Below, in pieces: positions 11,805-20,612 of a stretch of DNA of 64,000 nt. The position numbers were made by a program, and so were the translations under genes. The DNA is taken from NCBI RefSeq assembly GCF_002142215.1, contig NZ_NAST01000006.1:54496-118495 (forward strand). The letters run 5' to 3'. The DNA comes from Gilliamella sp. N-G2. Lineage in GTDB: Bacteria > Pseudomonadota > Gammaproteobacteria > Enterobacterales > Orbaceae. The first letter of the stretch is position 1; every line of letters starts with the position of its first letter. A model generated the notes under the pieces. That model was not told the DNA's origin. It did no database searches and saw nothing but the letters and a program-made list of their open reading frames with translations.

Positions 11805-11831
11805 AGATCCATTTTATTAGTAAATGGATCT
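11805..11831. terminator. Stem-loop between two unknown genes
   Basis: AGATCCATTT (11805-11814) pairs perfectly with AAATGGATCT (11822-11831) over a 7-nt loop. There is no long T run on either side, so the terminator role, for the gene ending at 11750 or the convergent one ending at 11965, is inferred from position. Confidence 0.4.
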
Positions 11832-11964
11832 TAACGCTAAATTATAGAATCAAAAATCAAGTATAATAAATACTAGAACAACGTAGTTTCTCTTATAATC
11901 CGAAATGCTTCATAAAGCGAATAGAACACACCATCACTTTCAATTTCATCTTAATAAAATTGAA

Positions 11965-12375
11965 TTATTCATTTTCAATAACGAGTTTGTAATCTTTTGC
12001 AATAATATCAAAAACATAATCATATGTTTGTAATACATAGTGTTTATGATCTTCGCTTATCTTAGAGGATATGCTGCCGTTTTTTAACTCTTGAATTAAA
12101 CTAGAATTGCAAACTAAATCAAAAGATGAGTCTAATTTTTTTTCATTTATATAAAGATCTAATTCACAACACTGATAATAAATAACATCCGAAAAAGAAA
12201 ATGTATATGGAATAAAATCTTTTCCCGAAGTTATTTCAGTTAATATGGAATTGAATTCACCTTTAAAAATACAATTATATTTTGAATCAAATATCTGCTT
12301 GAATTCATCTAAATAGATCGCATCTCTTCCGCTTATAACTCCAACCGCTTCAGTTTTAATCGCTTGATATTTCAT
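11965..12375 (-). CDS. Cytoplasmic protein of unknown function
   Basis: I do not recognise this 136-residue acidic protein. It has no signal peptide or membrane segment. The N-terminal part alternates predicted strands and helices (AVGVISGRDAIYLDEFKQIF), and the end reads HKHYVLQTYDYVFDIIAKDY, a compact alpha/beta-looking pattern. Its size, acidity, isolation and place in a decayed accessory patch are like immunity proteins of polymorphic toxin systems, but no toxin gene is next to it, so this is only a suggestion. The ATG at 12375 has a weak AAAGA site upstream. Confidence 0.5.
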   Translation of the reverse strand: MKYQAIKTEAVGVISGRDAIYLDEFKQIFDSKYNCIFKGEFNSILTEITSGKDFIPYTFSFSDVIYYQCCELDLYINEKKLDSSFDLVCNSSLIQELKNGSISSKISEDHKHYVLQTYDYVFDIIAKDYKLVIENE

Positions 12376-12729
12376 ATTGGTTAATCTTTCTTGATAATAT
12401 TTCTAGGGATTAATTTGTTTATAAATTATTATTTCATGCTTTCATCAAAAACAATACTCTTTCTAGTTAACTTAGTACACAAACTATATTTGCTCATTAA
12501 ATTTGGGGGTGGTTATTTTTTTGAATGAGAAAAAACAACTATGATTATATTTACTATAAAAACGTATATTTAACACAGTAAATCATTTTCTCTATATTCC
12601 TAATAAAGTTGAATAAAAAGAGGAATTAATTTTTAAAAGAACTAATTTTTTAGATAAATAATGATTGTATTATTTATCTAAACTATTTTTATTATCACTA
12701 GCAATAGTGATGTTTATCAAAGTAAAAGC
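12376..12729. other. Gene-free AT-rich gap with a long inverted repeat
   Basis: No gene was found in these 354 bp. It holds a perfect 14-bp inverted repeat (TTTAGATAAATAAT at 12649-12662 and ATTATTTATCTAAA at 12669-12682, 6-nt loop) and a second stem close to the proP end (12694-12711). The first stem has no G-C-rich base or T run that would make a classic terminator on the minus strand. Confidence 0.6.
12694..12711 (-). terminator. Possible proP terminator stem
   Basis: ATCACTA (12694-12700) pairs with TAGTGAT (12705-12711) over a 4-nt loop, 19 bp after the proP stop. On the minus strand only a broken A/T run follows, so function is uncertain. Confidence 0.35.
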
Positions 12730-14214
12730 CTAATCCAACTTGGGATGTTGATCAACAAGTTCCTGTCGTTTAGTTTGTAGTTCTTCGATCTGTTCATCGA
12801 TATCTTCCACTTCATCTTCAATTGAATCAAAATGTTCAGAAAGGAGTGATTCAGCTTCGTTGCGATTAGCGGCTGTTGGCGTGGTACCATGTAACGGTTT
12901 TTTTGCGGTTTCGTGCATGGCAAAACCGGTAACAACACCAATAAATCCCACCAACATCAAATAATAGGCTGGCATATATAAGTTACCGGTTGATTCAACA
13001 AGCCATGCTACTAAAGTTGGCGTTACCCCAGCAACAATAATCGCAAGATTGAAAATGCTGGCAATGGCGCTATAGCGGATATTTGTAGGAAACATGGCGG
13101 GCAATATTGAGGTAATAATCCCGGTAAAACAGTTAATAAAGAGTGCTAAGATAAATACCCCTAAAAAAACTAAGGGAATATGCTGACTGTTAATTAACAT
13201 AAACGCTGGATAAGATAATAGCAATAGACCGATACTACCAATTAATATAAATGGTTTACGTCCTACTTTGTCACTTAGTAGCCCAATTATGGGTTGAATA
13301 ATTAACATTCCGACCATTATCGCTATAATTATGAGTAAACCATGCTCAGTGTCATAATTTAAGTTATGCGCTAAATAGCTTGGCATATAAGTTAATAACA
13401 AATAGAACGATACGTTTGTCACAATAACTAATCCTGCGCAAACCAAAATATGTCGCCAATATTTGCTGATAATATTTTTTAGCGCTGATTTGGTTTCAGC
13501 TATTTCTTCTGATTCTCTAGCTTCGAGGTGTTGTTGGAAAGTTGGAGTCTCTTCGGAAATATGATGTAAGATAAAACTAATTATACCCAACGGTAAGGCA
13601 ATTAAAAATGGGACACGCCACCCCCAACTATAGAGCGCCGATTGACTAAGTAGCATGGATAAGAACACCACTAAACCTGCTCCAATAATAAACCCGACCA
13701 TTGAACCAAAATCAAGCCAACCACCAATAAAACCGCGTTTACGATCGGGTGAATATTCGGCCACCACCGTTGCGGAACCTGAGTATTCACCACCAATTGA
13801 AAAACCTTGCGCTAATTTAACCATTAACAGTAATACTGGTGAGGTAATGCCAATTGTTTCATAAGTTGGTATCAGTCCAATACAAAATGTACTTAATGAC
13901 ATGATTATTAACGTAATAGATAGTACTTTTTGTCGACCGATATTATCACCAATTAAACCAAAAATTATCCCTCCTAATGGACGAATAAAAAAGGGAATAG
14001 AAAAAGTCGATAACGCTGCAATAATCTGCACACTAGGCGATACATGAGGAAAAAACACCTGACCAATAATATACGCCAAAAAACTATATACACCAAAGTC
14101 ATACCACTCAATAGCATTACTGAAAGCCGATGCCCAAGTGGCTTTCTTTAATTGGTTATCATTAATAATGGGAATGTCATTAATGTCTAGAGGTTTATGA
14201 TTCGATTTTGCCAT
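12730..14214 (-). CDS. proP: Proline/betaine transporter ProP (MFS, osmosensing)
   Basis: A 494-residue MFS permease of the metabolite:H+ symporter family with 12 predicted membrane segments. It matches E. coli ProP throughout: NAIEWYDFGVYSFLAY after the N-terminus, EYSPDRKRGFIGGWLDFGS, and a C-terminal cytoplasmic coiled coil (about residues 455-494, IEDEVEDIDEQIEELQTKRQ) ending in HPKLD. That coiled coil is a hallmark of the osmosensing ProP, which imports proline, glycine betaine and ectoine under high osmolality. A longer frame starts with TTG at 14289, but the ATG at 14214 has an AGGCGG site at good spacing and aligns with the ProP start. Confidence 0.95.
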   Translation of the reverse strand: MAKSNHKPLDINDIPIINDNQLKKATWASAFSNAIEWYDFGVYSFLAYIIGQVFFPHVSPSVQIIAALSTFSIPFFIRPLGGIIFGLIGDNIGRQKVLSITLIIMSLSTFCIGLIPTYETIGITSPVLLLMVKLAQGFSIGGEYSGSATVVAEYSPDRKRGFIGGWLDFGSMVGFIIGAGLVVFLSMLLSQSALYSWGWRVPFLIALPLGIISFILHHISEETPTFQQHLEARESEEIAETKSALKNIISKYWRHILVCAGLVIVTNVSFYLLLTYMPSYLAHNLNYDTEHGLLIIIAIMVGMLIIQPIIGLLSDKVGRKPFILIGSIGLLLLSYPAFMLINSQHIPLVFLGVFILALFINCFTGIITSILPAMFPTNIRYSAIASIFNLAIIVAGVTPTLVAWLVESTGNLYMPAYYLMLVGFIGVVTGFAMHETAKKPLHGTTPTAANRNEAESLLSEHFDSIEDEVEDIDEQIEELQTKRQELVDQHPKLD

Positions 14215-14518
14215 GAAATACCGCCTTTTAAATTTATTAATATCAAGATTTAAATCCAAATAATTAATTTCAATCAGCTGCCATGCCAAAGATAAACGAT
14301 AAGATTAGAGAAATTCGAGATAAAAATTTAAACACACCAATTTTGCTTAATGATTGATGTCAGACAGGAAAGAATTATATACCTAAATTTAACAAAAATA
14401 ACTCATTTATCACACCAAGCTATTATCTTCATTTTCATCTTGTTGATGGTGACTATTGCTAGTAACCTTATCCATTATCCTTTAGAATGAGATTACCCAA
14501 ACTGATGAGGTATTCCCT
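14215..14518. other. Divergent promoter region between proP and ypfJ
   Basis: 304 bp that must carry the promoters of proP (minus) and ypfJ (plus). No clear operator, repeat or extra gene was identified. Confidence 0.4.
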
Positions 14519-15370
14519 ATGCGATGGAGAGACCAAAGAGAGAGTGATAACATTGAAGATCGCCGCTCACAATCAGCAAGTGATATTGGGACACGTATCC
14601 CAATTGGTGGTAAAGGTAAAATTATTCTATTTCTTATCGTGTTAGTAGCCGGTTACTACGGCGTTGACTTGACGGGCTTACTAGACAGCAGTGTGATTAA
14701 TTTAGGCGATAACACATCCACGAGCCAAGTTGATGACGCTCCACTTAACGACAGTGACGCTGCTAAATTTACATCAGTGATTTTAGCTAGCACCGAAGAT
14801 TTTTGGCAAGAACAATTCCAACAATTAGGCAAAATGTATATTCCTCCTAAACTGGTGCTGTATAGCGGTGCAACCCGAACGCTATGTGGTACTGGCCAAG
14901 CTATGATGGGTCCATTTTATTGTAATTTAGATAAAACCGTTTACCTTGATTTATCATTTTATCAAGAGATGAAAAGACGCCTTGGTGGTGGCGGTGACTT
15001 TGCCCAAGGCTATGTGATTGCCCACGAAGTTGGACATCACGTACAAAATTTACTTGGCACTTTTGATAAACTCCAGCAATTAGGGCAAAATCAAACGAAT
15101 CAGCTATCGATTAAACTTGAATTGCAAGCCGATTGTTATGCCGGTTTATGGGGTCATGCTATGCAAAAACAGCATATTTTAGAAGTGGGCGATATAGAAC
15201 AAGCCCTCAATACCGTGCAAGCGATTGGCGATGATCGTCTGCAACAACAAAATAATGGTTATGTTGTTCCTGATAGTTTTACTCATGGCACCTCAAAACA
15301 ACGTTATACATGGTTTAAACGTGGCTTTGATAGTGGGTCGATAAATCAGTGCAATACATTTATTCAATAA
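14519..15370 (+). CDS. ypfJ: Neutral zinc metallopeptidase-like protein YpfJ
   Basis: The 283-residue product matches the YpfJ/zinc_peptidase family (E. coli 287 aa). It opens with the family-typical [16 protein letters not shown], has one membrane segment around residues 35-52 ([17 protein letters not shown]) and a periplasmic domain with the zinc motif HEVGHH near residue 169 and the downstream [12 protein letters not shown] that supplies the third ligand. The substrate is unknown in this family. The gene directly precedes surE, 24 bp apart, so they probably form one operon. Confidence 0.92.
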   Translation: MRWRDQRESDNIEDRRSQSASDIGTRIPIGGKGKIILFLIVLVAGYYGVDLTGLLDSSVINLGDNTSTSQVDDAPLNDSDAAKFTSVILASTEDFWQEQFQQLGKMYIPPKLVLYSGATRTLCGTGQAMMGPFYCNLDKTVYLDLSFYQEMKRRLGGGGDFAQGYVIAHEVGHHVQNLLGTFDKLQQLGQNQTNQLSIKLELQADCYAGLWGHAMQKQHILEVGDIEQALNTVQAIGDDRLQQQNNGYVVPDSFTHGTSKQRYTWFKRGFDSGSINQCNTFIQ

Positions 15371-15394
15371 GGAAATTTAAGTAAAGGAACCAAT

Positions 15395-16174
15395 ATGTCA
15401 AAAAAATTAGTAAACCGAGTTCTATTAGTCAATGATGATGGCATTGATGCCACGGGGATCCGAATTTTGAAGAGTATCGCGGAAAATATCGCTAACGAAG
15501 TTTGGGTGGTTGCGCCGGTGGTCGATCAGAGCGGTGTTTCTTGTTCGGTGAGTCTAAAATCGCCATTTCGGGTACAAAAGCGTAGCCAAACGGAATATGC
15601 GGTCTATGGCACACCTGCCGACTGTTCGTTATTTGCTATAAAATCTGTCATGGCCAACCAATTACCTGATTTGGTGCTATCAGGAATTAATAATGGTTCC
15701 AATTTAGGATTTGAAACAGTATTATCGGGCACGGTAGGGGCAGCAATGATGGCGATGACGCTAGGTGTACCGGCAATGGCTTTAAGTCAAGTTAGTAGTG
15801 AAGATAACATACCAACCGATTGGCACTGCTCAACTCATCTTGCTGAATCGATAATTAGACAACTTTATACGCTATCCACTCCAGATAATATTTGTTTTAA
15901 TATCAACTTCCCTAATTGCCAAGCTGAGCAAATAAAAGGCGTTAAAATCACCAAACAAGGCAGTCCGGATGTTAGCCAATTTGTAATTGCTGAAACTCAA
16001 GATCCTGAAGGTCATGACTATTTTTGGTTTAGAGCCAAACGCAATCAAGGTGTGATTGATGTCGAAAAAGAACTCGATGCCGCCAATGATGGATATATTG
16101 CTATCACCCCGCTAAATTATGAACGTACCGATTATGCGTTTTATCAACAGATAAAAGCCACATTTAACGTTTAA
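15395..16174 (+). CDS. surE: 5'/3'-nucleotidase SurE
   Basis: The 259-residue protein has the SurE metal site LLVNDDGIDATGI (D14, D15) and the second ligand segment SGINNGSNLG near residue 96. SurE removes phosphate from 5'- and 3'-nucleoside monophosphates and short polyphosphate, and is tied to stationary-phase survival. The usual E. coli neighbours (truD, pcm, nlpD, rpoS) are absent here; instead it follows ypfJ. An AAGGAA ribosome site precedes the ATG. Confidence 0.95.
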   Translation: MSKKLVNRVLLVNDDGIDATGIRILKSIAENIANEVWVVAPVVDQSGVSCSVSLKSPFRVQKRSQTEYAVYGTPADCSLFAIKSVMANQLPDLVLSGINNGSNLGFETVLSGTVGAAMMAMTLGVPAMALSQVSSEDNIPTDWHCSTHLAESIIRQLYTLSTPDNICFNINFPNCQAEQIKGVKITKQGSPDVSQFVIAETQDPEGHDYFWFRAKRNQGVIDVEKELDAANDGYIAITPLNYERTDYAFYQQIKATFNV

Positions 16175-16193
16175 ATTTTTGTTTGATTGTAAC

Positions 16194-16228
16194 CGTCTTC
16201 CTACTTGTTAAATCAAATAAGGAAGACG
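16194..16228. terminator. Stem-loop between convergent surE and the exporter gene
   Basis: CGTCTTCCT (16194-16202) pairs with AGGAAGACG (16220-16228) over a 17-nt loop. Both flanks are T-rich only in part, so it may act in both directions. Confidence 0.55.
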
Positions 16229-16264
16229 TTAATTTGCATAAGATAAAATGAGATGAATTGACAA

Positions 16265-17446
16265 CTATTTTTTTACTAACGCACAAAATAGCAAAGAAAT
16301 CGTCACCATTACTAAGCCAATCCAATAAACCACTTCATGACCGTAAGCTTGAGAGGCAAAACCTTGGATAATACCAGCTAAAATCACGCTACAAATAATG
16401 CCGTTATTAAATAAAGTTGAAGCGATACCCATGCGGGTTGGTAATAAGTCTTGAAAATAAATAATACCAATGTTGGCAACAATCCCAATAAACAATCCAT
16501 TAAAGATTTGTAATATATACAACATGGTTGCATCTTTAAAGAAGATCATCCCTACATAAAACAAAATTCCACAAATGATAGCAATAAAAAATAAATTGCG
16601 TTTGCCTAATATTGGTACCAAATAACCAGCTATAATCATAATAGGAATTTCAATTCCTGCCGCTAATCCCATCAAACTACCTGGTAATGAATTAGACAGG
16701 TGCAATACCGCTTCCACATAAATCGGCATATCGATGATATACATCATATTTGCAGTCCACATAAAAATGGTGGAGATTAACAAACACATCACATTGCGAT
16801 TGGTAAAAATCGATTGGTTCGCCGTAGCTAACTCATTTGCAGTAAACGAACTGATTGCCCTTTTTTCAACTGGAGGCAAAAAGATAGTGACGACAATCAT
16901 CGAAATAATAAACATCGACATGGCACACAAATACATCGCAGTAAAACCGTAATTAATTGCCAACGCAAAAGATAATGGTGGGCCTATCACCCATGCTAAT
17001 GATAATTGCGCACGAATCAGTGAATTAAAGGCAACTGCATTACGACCGCTCTTTTCGGCATACTCACGCGCCATCGCAAATACCTGTGGCATTGCAGCAG
17101 ACGCTAATGCGGCAAAAAATACACCTAAGGTAATTAACACATAATAGTTACGTGAATAAGCAAAAATCAGACTATTTGCCAGCCCCATCAAACAACAAAA
17201 AATTACAATTTTACGGCGGTCACCCCTGTTATCCGAATACTTGGCTAACAAATAACTACCAATAATACTGGCTAGTGCATTAACCGAATAAAACGCACCG
17301 ACTAAACGAGGATCAGCTCCAACTTCAAACGATAAGAAGCGACTTAAGGTAGGCGATTGTAAGGCACCCGCTACTCCAATAATAAACGTCGTCACTAAAA
17401 AAGCACCAAAAACAACGCCAGATTTTCGAATGAATGAAGAACTCAT
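16265..17446 (-). CDS. Sugar efflux transporter of the SetA/SetB family (MFS)
   Basis: A 393-residue MFS protein with 12 predicted membrane segments. It strongly resembles E. coli SetA/SetB: FIIGVAGALQSPTLSRFLS, GDRRKIVIFCCLMGLANS, FAMAREYAEKSGRNAV, and RAQLSLAWVIGPPLSFALA in the fourth to fifth segments. SetA exports glucosides and lactose and relieves glucose-phosphate stress; whether this protein exports the same sugars is not known. It is a single gene convergent with surE. The choice between SetA, SetB and SetC cannot be made by eye. Confidence 0.88.
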   Translation of the reverse strand: MSSSFIRKSGVVFGAFLVTTFIIGVAGALQSPTLSRFLSFEVGADPRLVGAFYSVNALASIIGSYLLAKYSDNRGDRRKIVIFCCLMGLANSLIFAYSRNYYVLITLGVFFAALASAAMPQVFAMAREYAEKSGRNAVAFNSLIRAQLSLAWVIGPPLSFALAINYGFTAMYLCAMSMFIISMIVVTIFLPPVEKRAISSFTANELATANQSIFTNRNVMCLLISTIFMWTANMMYIIDMPIYVEAVLHLSNSLPGSLMGLAAGIEIPIMIIAGYLVPILGKRNLFFIAIICGILFYVGMIFFKDATMLYILQIFNGLFIGIVANIGIIYFQDLLPTRMGIASTLFNNGIICSVILAGIIQGFASQAYGHEVVYWIGLVMVTISLLFCALVKK

Positions 17447-17773
17447 AAAAGCAGACTAACCATTAAATTAAATGATGTAATTATACCCTTAAAATTAGTG
17501 GGAATATAGGCGCTCGTCGGCTAATTTGGAGTCTTTTCAACTTGTCGACAACTTAAATAACCGGTATATAGTAAATTATTTGGTGATGTTTATTATCAAG
17601 ACTTTATAAATTTGGAAAAATAACCACGTAATATTCTATTAAACTTGATTAATCTAAAATCTACATTATTCTATATTTAAAATTAATGCTATTTAATTGA
17701 TGATATTATTCAATTAATTTGTCACAAAATATTTGCTCTTATCTTTAAAATATGCACTAATTTCATTGTTCTT
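17447..17773. other. Gene-free AT-rich region before the CRISPR array
   Basis: These 327 bp hold the promoter of the exporter gene (minus) and then AT-rich DNA up to the distal end of the CRISPR array. No cas gene remnant was recognised. Confidence 0.5.
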
Positions 17774-17981
17774 TTTCTAAACTACCTACACGGCAGTAAT
17801 CAATGAAGCTCAAAAATCAGCAGATGAAGCGAGTTTCTAAACTACCTACACGGCAGTAATCTATACAAATTCATTTCCATTTTTACCGCATGATTTCTAA
17901 ACTACCTACACGGCAGTAATCTCACAGTAACACCAACAATGATGAAACGACTATTTCTAAACTACCTACACGGCAGTAATC
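17774..17981 (-). CRISPR. Type I-F-like CRISPR mini-array (4 repeats, 3 spacers)
   Basis: Four identical 28-bp repeats lie at 17774-17801, 17834-17861, 17894-17921 and 17954-17981, separated by three unique 32-bp spacers. Read on the minus strand the repeat begins GATTACTGCC and ends TTTAGAAA, with the short stem CTGCC/GGTAG, matching the type I-F repeat pattern (typically starting GTTCACTGCC and ending AGAAA). The 28/32 geometry also fits type I-F. The orientation puts the leader on the right (17982 onward), which is AT-rich. No cas genes occur in this window, so the array is either an orphan or served from elsewhere. The first spacer (17802-17833) is an open frame with an alanine-rich coil-like pattern, reminiscent of phage tail proteins, but too short to prove. 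Confidence 0.96.
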
Positions 17982-18235
17982 TAGAACACGATATAATATA
18001 AACATAGTTTGCAAGAAGTAAAAGTGGATTTTTACTTACAAAAACCCTTTTTTTTGACAACTTTATATTTTATTGATTTTTAATCATTTTATTTTTAATT
18101 AAAAAAAGGGTTGGCAATAACATGATGTTGGCTGAAAAAAATTTCCTCAACTTTTTTCGAAAATTTGTTTAAAAAAGATTTCTTTTTGTTTTTTTGAGCG
18201 TACAATCAAAGTCATCCACAAAAAGAGGTAACGTT
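17982..18235. promoter_or_regulatory. CRISPR leader and zntA promoter region
   Basis: This 254-bp AT-rich region lies between the array and zntA. It should contain the CRISPR leader (reading left) and the zntA promoter (reading right). It has an inverted repeat AACCCTTTTTTT (18043-18054) and AAAAAAAGGGTT (18101-18112), a TTGACA at 18055-18060, and on the minus strand a one-mismatch IHF-like motif at 18066-18078, about 85 bp from the first repeat; IHF sites are known in type I-F leaders. No MerR/ZntR-type dyad with a long spacer was recognised. An AGAGG site precedes the zntA ATG. Confidence 0.45.
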
Positions 18236-20545
18236 ATGTTATATAATAACAAATCCGAACAATCTCACCACGATAATCACGATCATTGTCATGGCGATTG
18301 TCATAATATTGCTCATAATCATTCACATGATTCTCACCATTCTCAGGAAGCTAGTCACACCGCATGCTGTGATGGGCATGATCATAGCTCATCACAAAAA
18401 TGTGAGATTGAAGATCCCCCCGAAGAACCTGAGCGGAGTAACCAAGGCATTAAGTTAACTTGGAAAATTCTAGGTATGGATTGCGCTCATTGCGCAAGCA
18501 AAATCGAAAACGGTGTTAAAACACTGCCTAATATTAATCAAACCAAAATCATATTCTCAACCGAAAAATTAATCGTTTTTGTTCCTAAGCATGATGATGC
18601 AGTAATCAAGATGATTGAAGATAAGGTTACAGAACTAGGTTATACGCCGATTTTTGAGTCGAGCCCTGCTCATCATCATGAACATTCACATAGTTTTGAT
18701 AAAAAGGCATTTATTCCATTAGCGGTTTTAGGTGCATTGATTGTGGTTAGTTATCTCATTTTGTTGGTGAATAAAACCGCAGGTGAATATGCATTTATTG
18801 TGACAGCTGTAGTTGGGATTATCCCAATTTTGAAAGAGGCCATTGTTTTAACCCGTAGTGGTACGCCGTTTGCGATTGAAACACTAATGAGTATTTCGGC
18901 AATGGGTGCGCTGTTTATTGGTGCAGCCGAAGAAGCCACCATGGTGATCTTTCTGTTTATGATAGGCGAGATGTTGGAAGGCTTTGCAACCAGTAAGGCA
19001 AAAAAAGGTATCTCATCACTGGCCGAGTTAATGCCTGATGAGACGGTGATTATTATTGATGGTAAAAGGAAAACAGTTGCTAGTCATACCTTAAAACCAG
19101 ATGATATTATCGAAATTTCATCCGGTGGTCGATTACCAGCTGATGTTATTTTGGTTAGCGAACAAGCCAGCATTGATGAAAGTGCGCTAACCGGTGAGTC
19201 CATTCCGGTTAATTATTTAAGTGGCGATAAAATTTTAGCCGGGTCGTTAGTGGTCGATAATACCATTCAACTTAAGGTGATTTCAGAATCGGGGCAAAAT
19301 GCTGTCGATCGTATTTTACAGCTGATTGAAGATGCCGAGGATCGTAAAGCGCCAATAGAGCGGTTTATCGATAAGTTTAGCCGTTATTATACGCCGGCGA
19401 TTACATTATTTGCGTTTTTAGTGATCCTAATTCCACCATTGTTGACCGGCGCTGATTGGTATACTTGGATATATCGAGGGTTGACGTTGTTGTTAATTGG
19501 TTGTCCTTGTGCGTTAGTAATATCAACTCCAGCGGTGATTACCTCGGCCTTGTCTAGCGCGGCTAAATATGGGGTATTAATTAAGGGTGGTGCGGCACTT
19601 GAGCGTATTGGTTCGATTAAAATGTTGGCATTTGATAAGACAGGAACATTAACCGAAGGTAAGCCACAAGTGACTGATGTCATTAATCGACACTGTTCTA
19701 ACGAAGAACTGCTAACGATTGTTGCGGCGGTTGAAAGTGGCTCTCACCATCCTTTAGCTAAAGCGTTAGTCGATTATGTTAAGCAAAAGCCGATCGAGTT
19801 TGCCGAAGCAAATAATCGTAAAGCAATTGCTGGTGTTGGGATACAAGGTGAATTAAATCAGCAAACCTATTTTGTTGTGTCACCAAATAAGATCGAGACA
19901 GTGTCAACTGCGCTTAATACCGAGGATGCTCATACGATTACTCAGCTTGAAGATGGTGGTAAGACGGTTGTAGTCGTTACCACCAGTCAACAGTTACTGG
20001 GGATTATTGCTTTGCAAGATGTTCTGCGTAGCGATGCTTTACCGGCTATCACTGAGCTTAAGCAACTTGGTTTGCAAACCTTGATGTTAACTGGCGATAA
20101 TCAACGCGCCGCAAAAGCAATTGCCGGTCAATTAGGTATGGAGTATCGTGCTGAGCTATTGCCGGCAGATAAGTTGGCCAAAATCGAAGAGATTGGTCGG
20201 CAGACTCCGATTGCGATGATTGGTGATGGCATTAATGATTCCCCAGCAATGAAAGCCGCCACAGTCGGAATTGCCATGGGGAGTGGGACTGATGTTGCAC
20301 TCGAAACGGCGGATGCGGCGTTGACTAAAAACAATTTGTTAAGTTTGCCAATGTTGATTCGCTTAACTCGCTTTGCTAATCGAAATATTAAGCAAAATAT
20401 TACCATTGCTTTGGGAATTAAGTTGATATTTTTAATCACTAGTTTATTTGGCGTGACAGGGCTTTGGTTAGCGGTGTTAGCTGATTCTGGTACCACGGCA
20501 ATCGTTACCGCTAATGCTTTGCGGTTATTGAGAATTAAAAAATAG
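18236..20545 (+). CDS. zntA: Zinc/cadmium/lead-exporting P-type ATPase (ZntA)
   Basis: A P1B-type ATPase that pumps Zn2+, Cd2+ and Pb2+ out of the cytoplasm. From the ATG at 18236 (AGAGG upstream; a longer frame would need TTG at 18194) it has 769 residues. In order: a metal-binding His/Cys-rich tail (residues 11-56, 14 His and 5 Cys), an HMA domain with GMDCAHC (80-86), a second His cluster HHHEHSH near 140, membrane segments, the TGES actuator loop, the ion-site motif CPC in IGCPCALV, the phosphorylation motif DKTGTLTEG, the HP motif in SHHPLA and the hinge GDGINDSPA. The His-rich tail is much longer in histidine than in E. coli ZntA. No metal-responsive regulator gene is adjacent. Confidence 0.95.
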   Translation: MLYNNKSEQSHHDNHDHCHGDCHNIAHNHSHDSHHSQEASHTACCDGHDHSSSQKCEIEDPPEEPERSNQGIKLTWKILGMDCAHCASKIENGVKTLPNINQTKIIFSTEKLIVFVPKHDDAVIKMIEDKVTELGYTPIFESSPAHHHEHSHSFDKKAFIPLAVLGALIVVSYLILLVNKTAGEYAFIVTAVVGIIPILKEAIVLTRSGTPFAIETLMSISAMGALFIGAAEEATMVIFLFMIGEMLEGFATSKAKKGISSLAELMPDETVIIIDGKRKTVASHTLKPDDIIEISSGGRLPADVILVSEQASIDESALTGESIPVNYLSGDKILAGSLVVDNTIQLKVISESGQNAVDRILQLIEDAEDRKAPIERFIDKFSRYYTPAITLFAFLVILIPPLLTGADWYTWIYRGLTLLLIGCPCALVISTPAVITSALSSAAKYGVLIKGGAALERIGSIKMLAFDKTGTLTEGKPQVTDVINRHCSNEELLTIVAAVESGSHHPLAKALVDYVKQKPIEFAEANNRKAIAGVGIQGELNQQTYFVVSPNKIETVSTALNTEDAHTITQLEDGGKTVVVVTTSQQLLGIIALQDVLRSDALPAITELKQLGLQTLMLTGDNQRAAKAIAGQLGMEYRAELLPADKLAKIEEIGRQTPIAMIGDGINDSPAMKAATVGIAMGSGTDVALETADAALTKNNLLSLPMLIRLTRFANRNIKQNITIALGIKLIFLITSLFGVTGLWLAVLADSGTTAIVTANALRLLRIKK

Positions 20546-20560
20546 GTAATAATTTTATCA

Positions 20561-20592
20561 TGCCCCATTTATACTTAAATGGGGCAATTTTG
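20561..20592 (+). terminator. Rho-independent terminator after zntA
   Basis: TGCCCCATTT (20561-20570) pairs with AAATGGGGCA (20577-20586) over a 6-nt loop, followed by ATTTTG. It lies between convergent zntA and birA. Confidence 0.85.
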
Positions 20593-20612
20593 TGACAGCG
20601 ACTATTGAGTAT

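Noticed and set aside
17982..18235. A MerR/ZntR operator before zntA
   Set aside because: No dyad within a 19-20 bp promoter spacer could be found, so no specific metal regulator is called.
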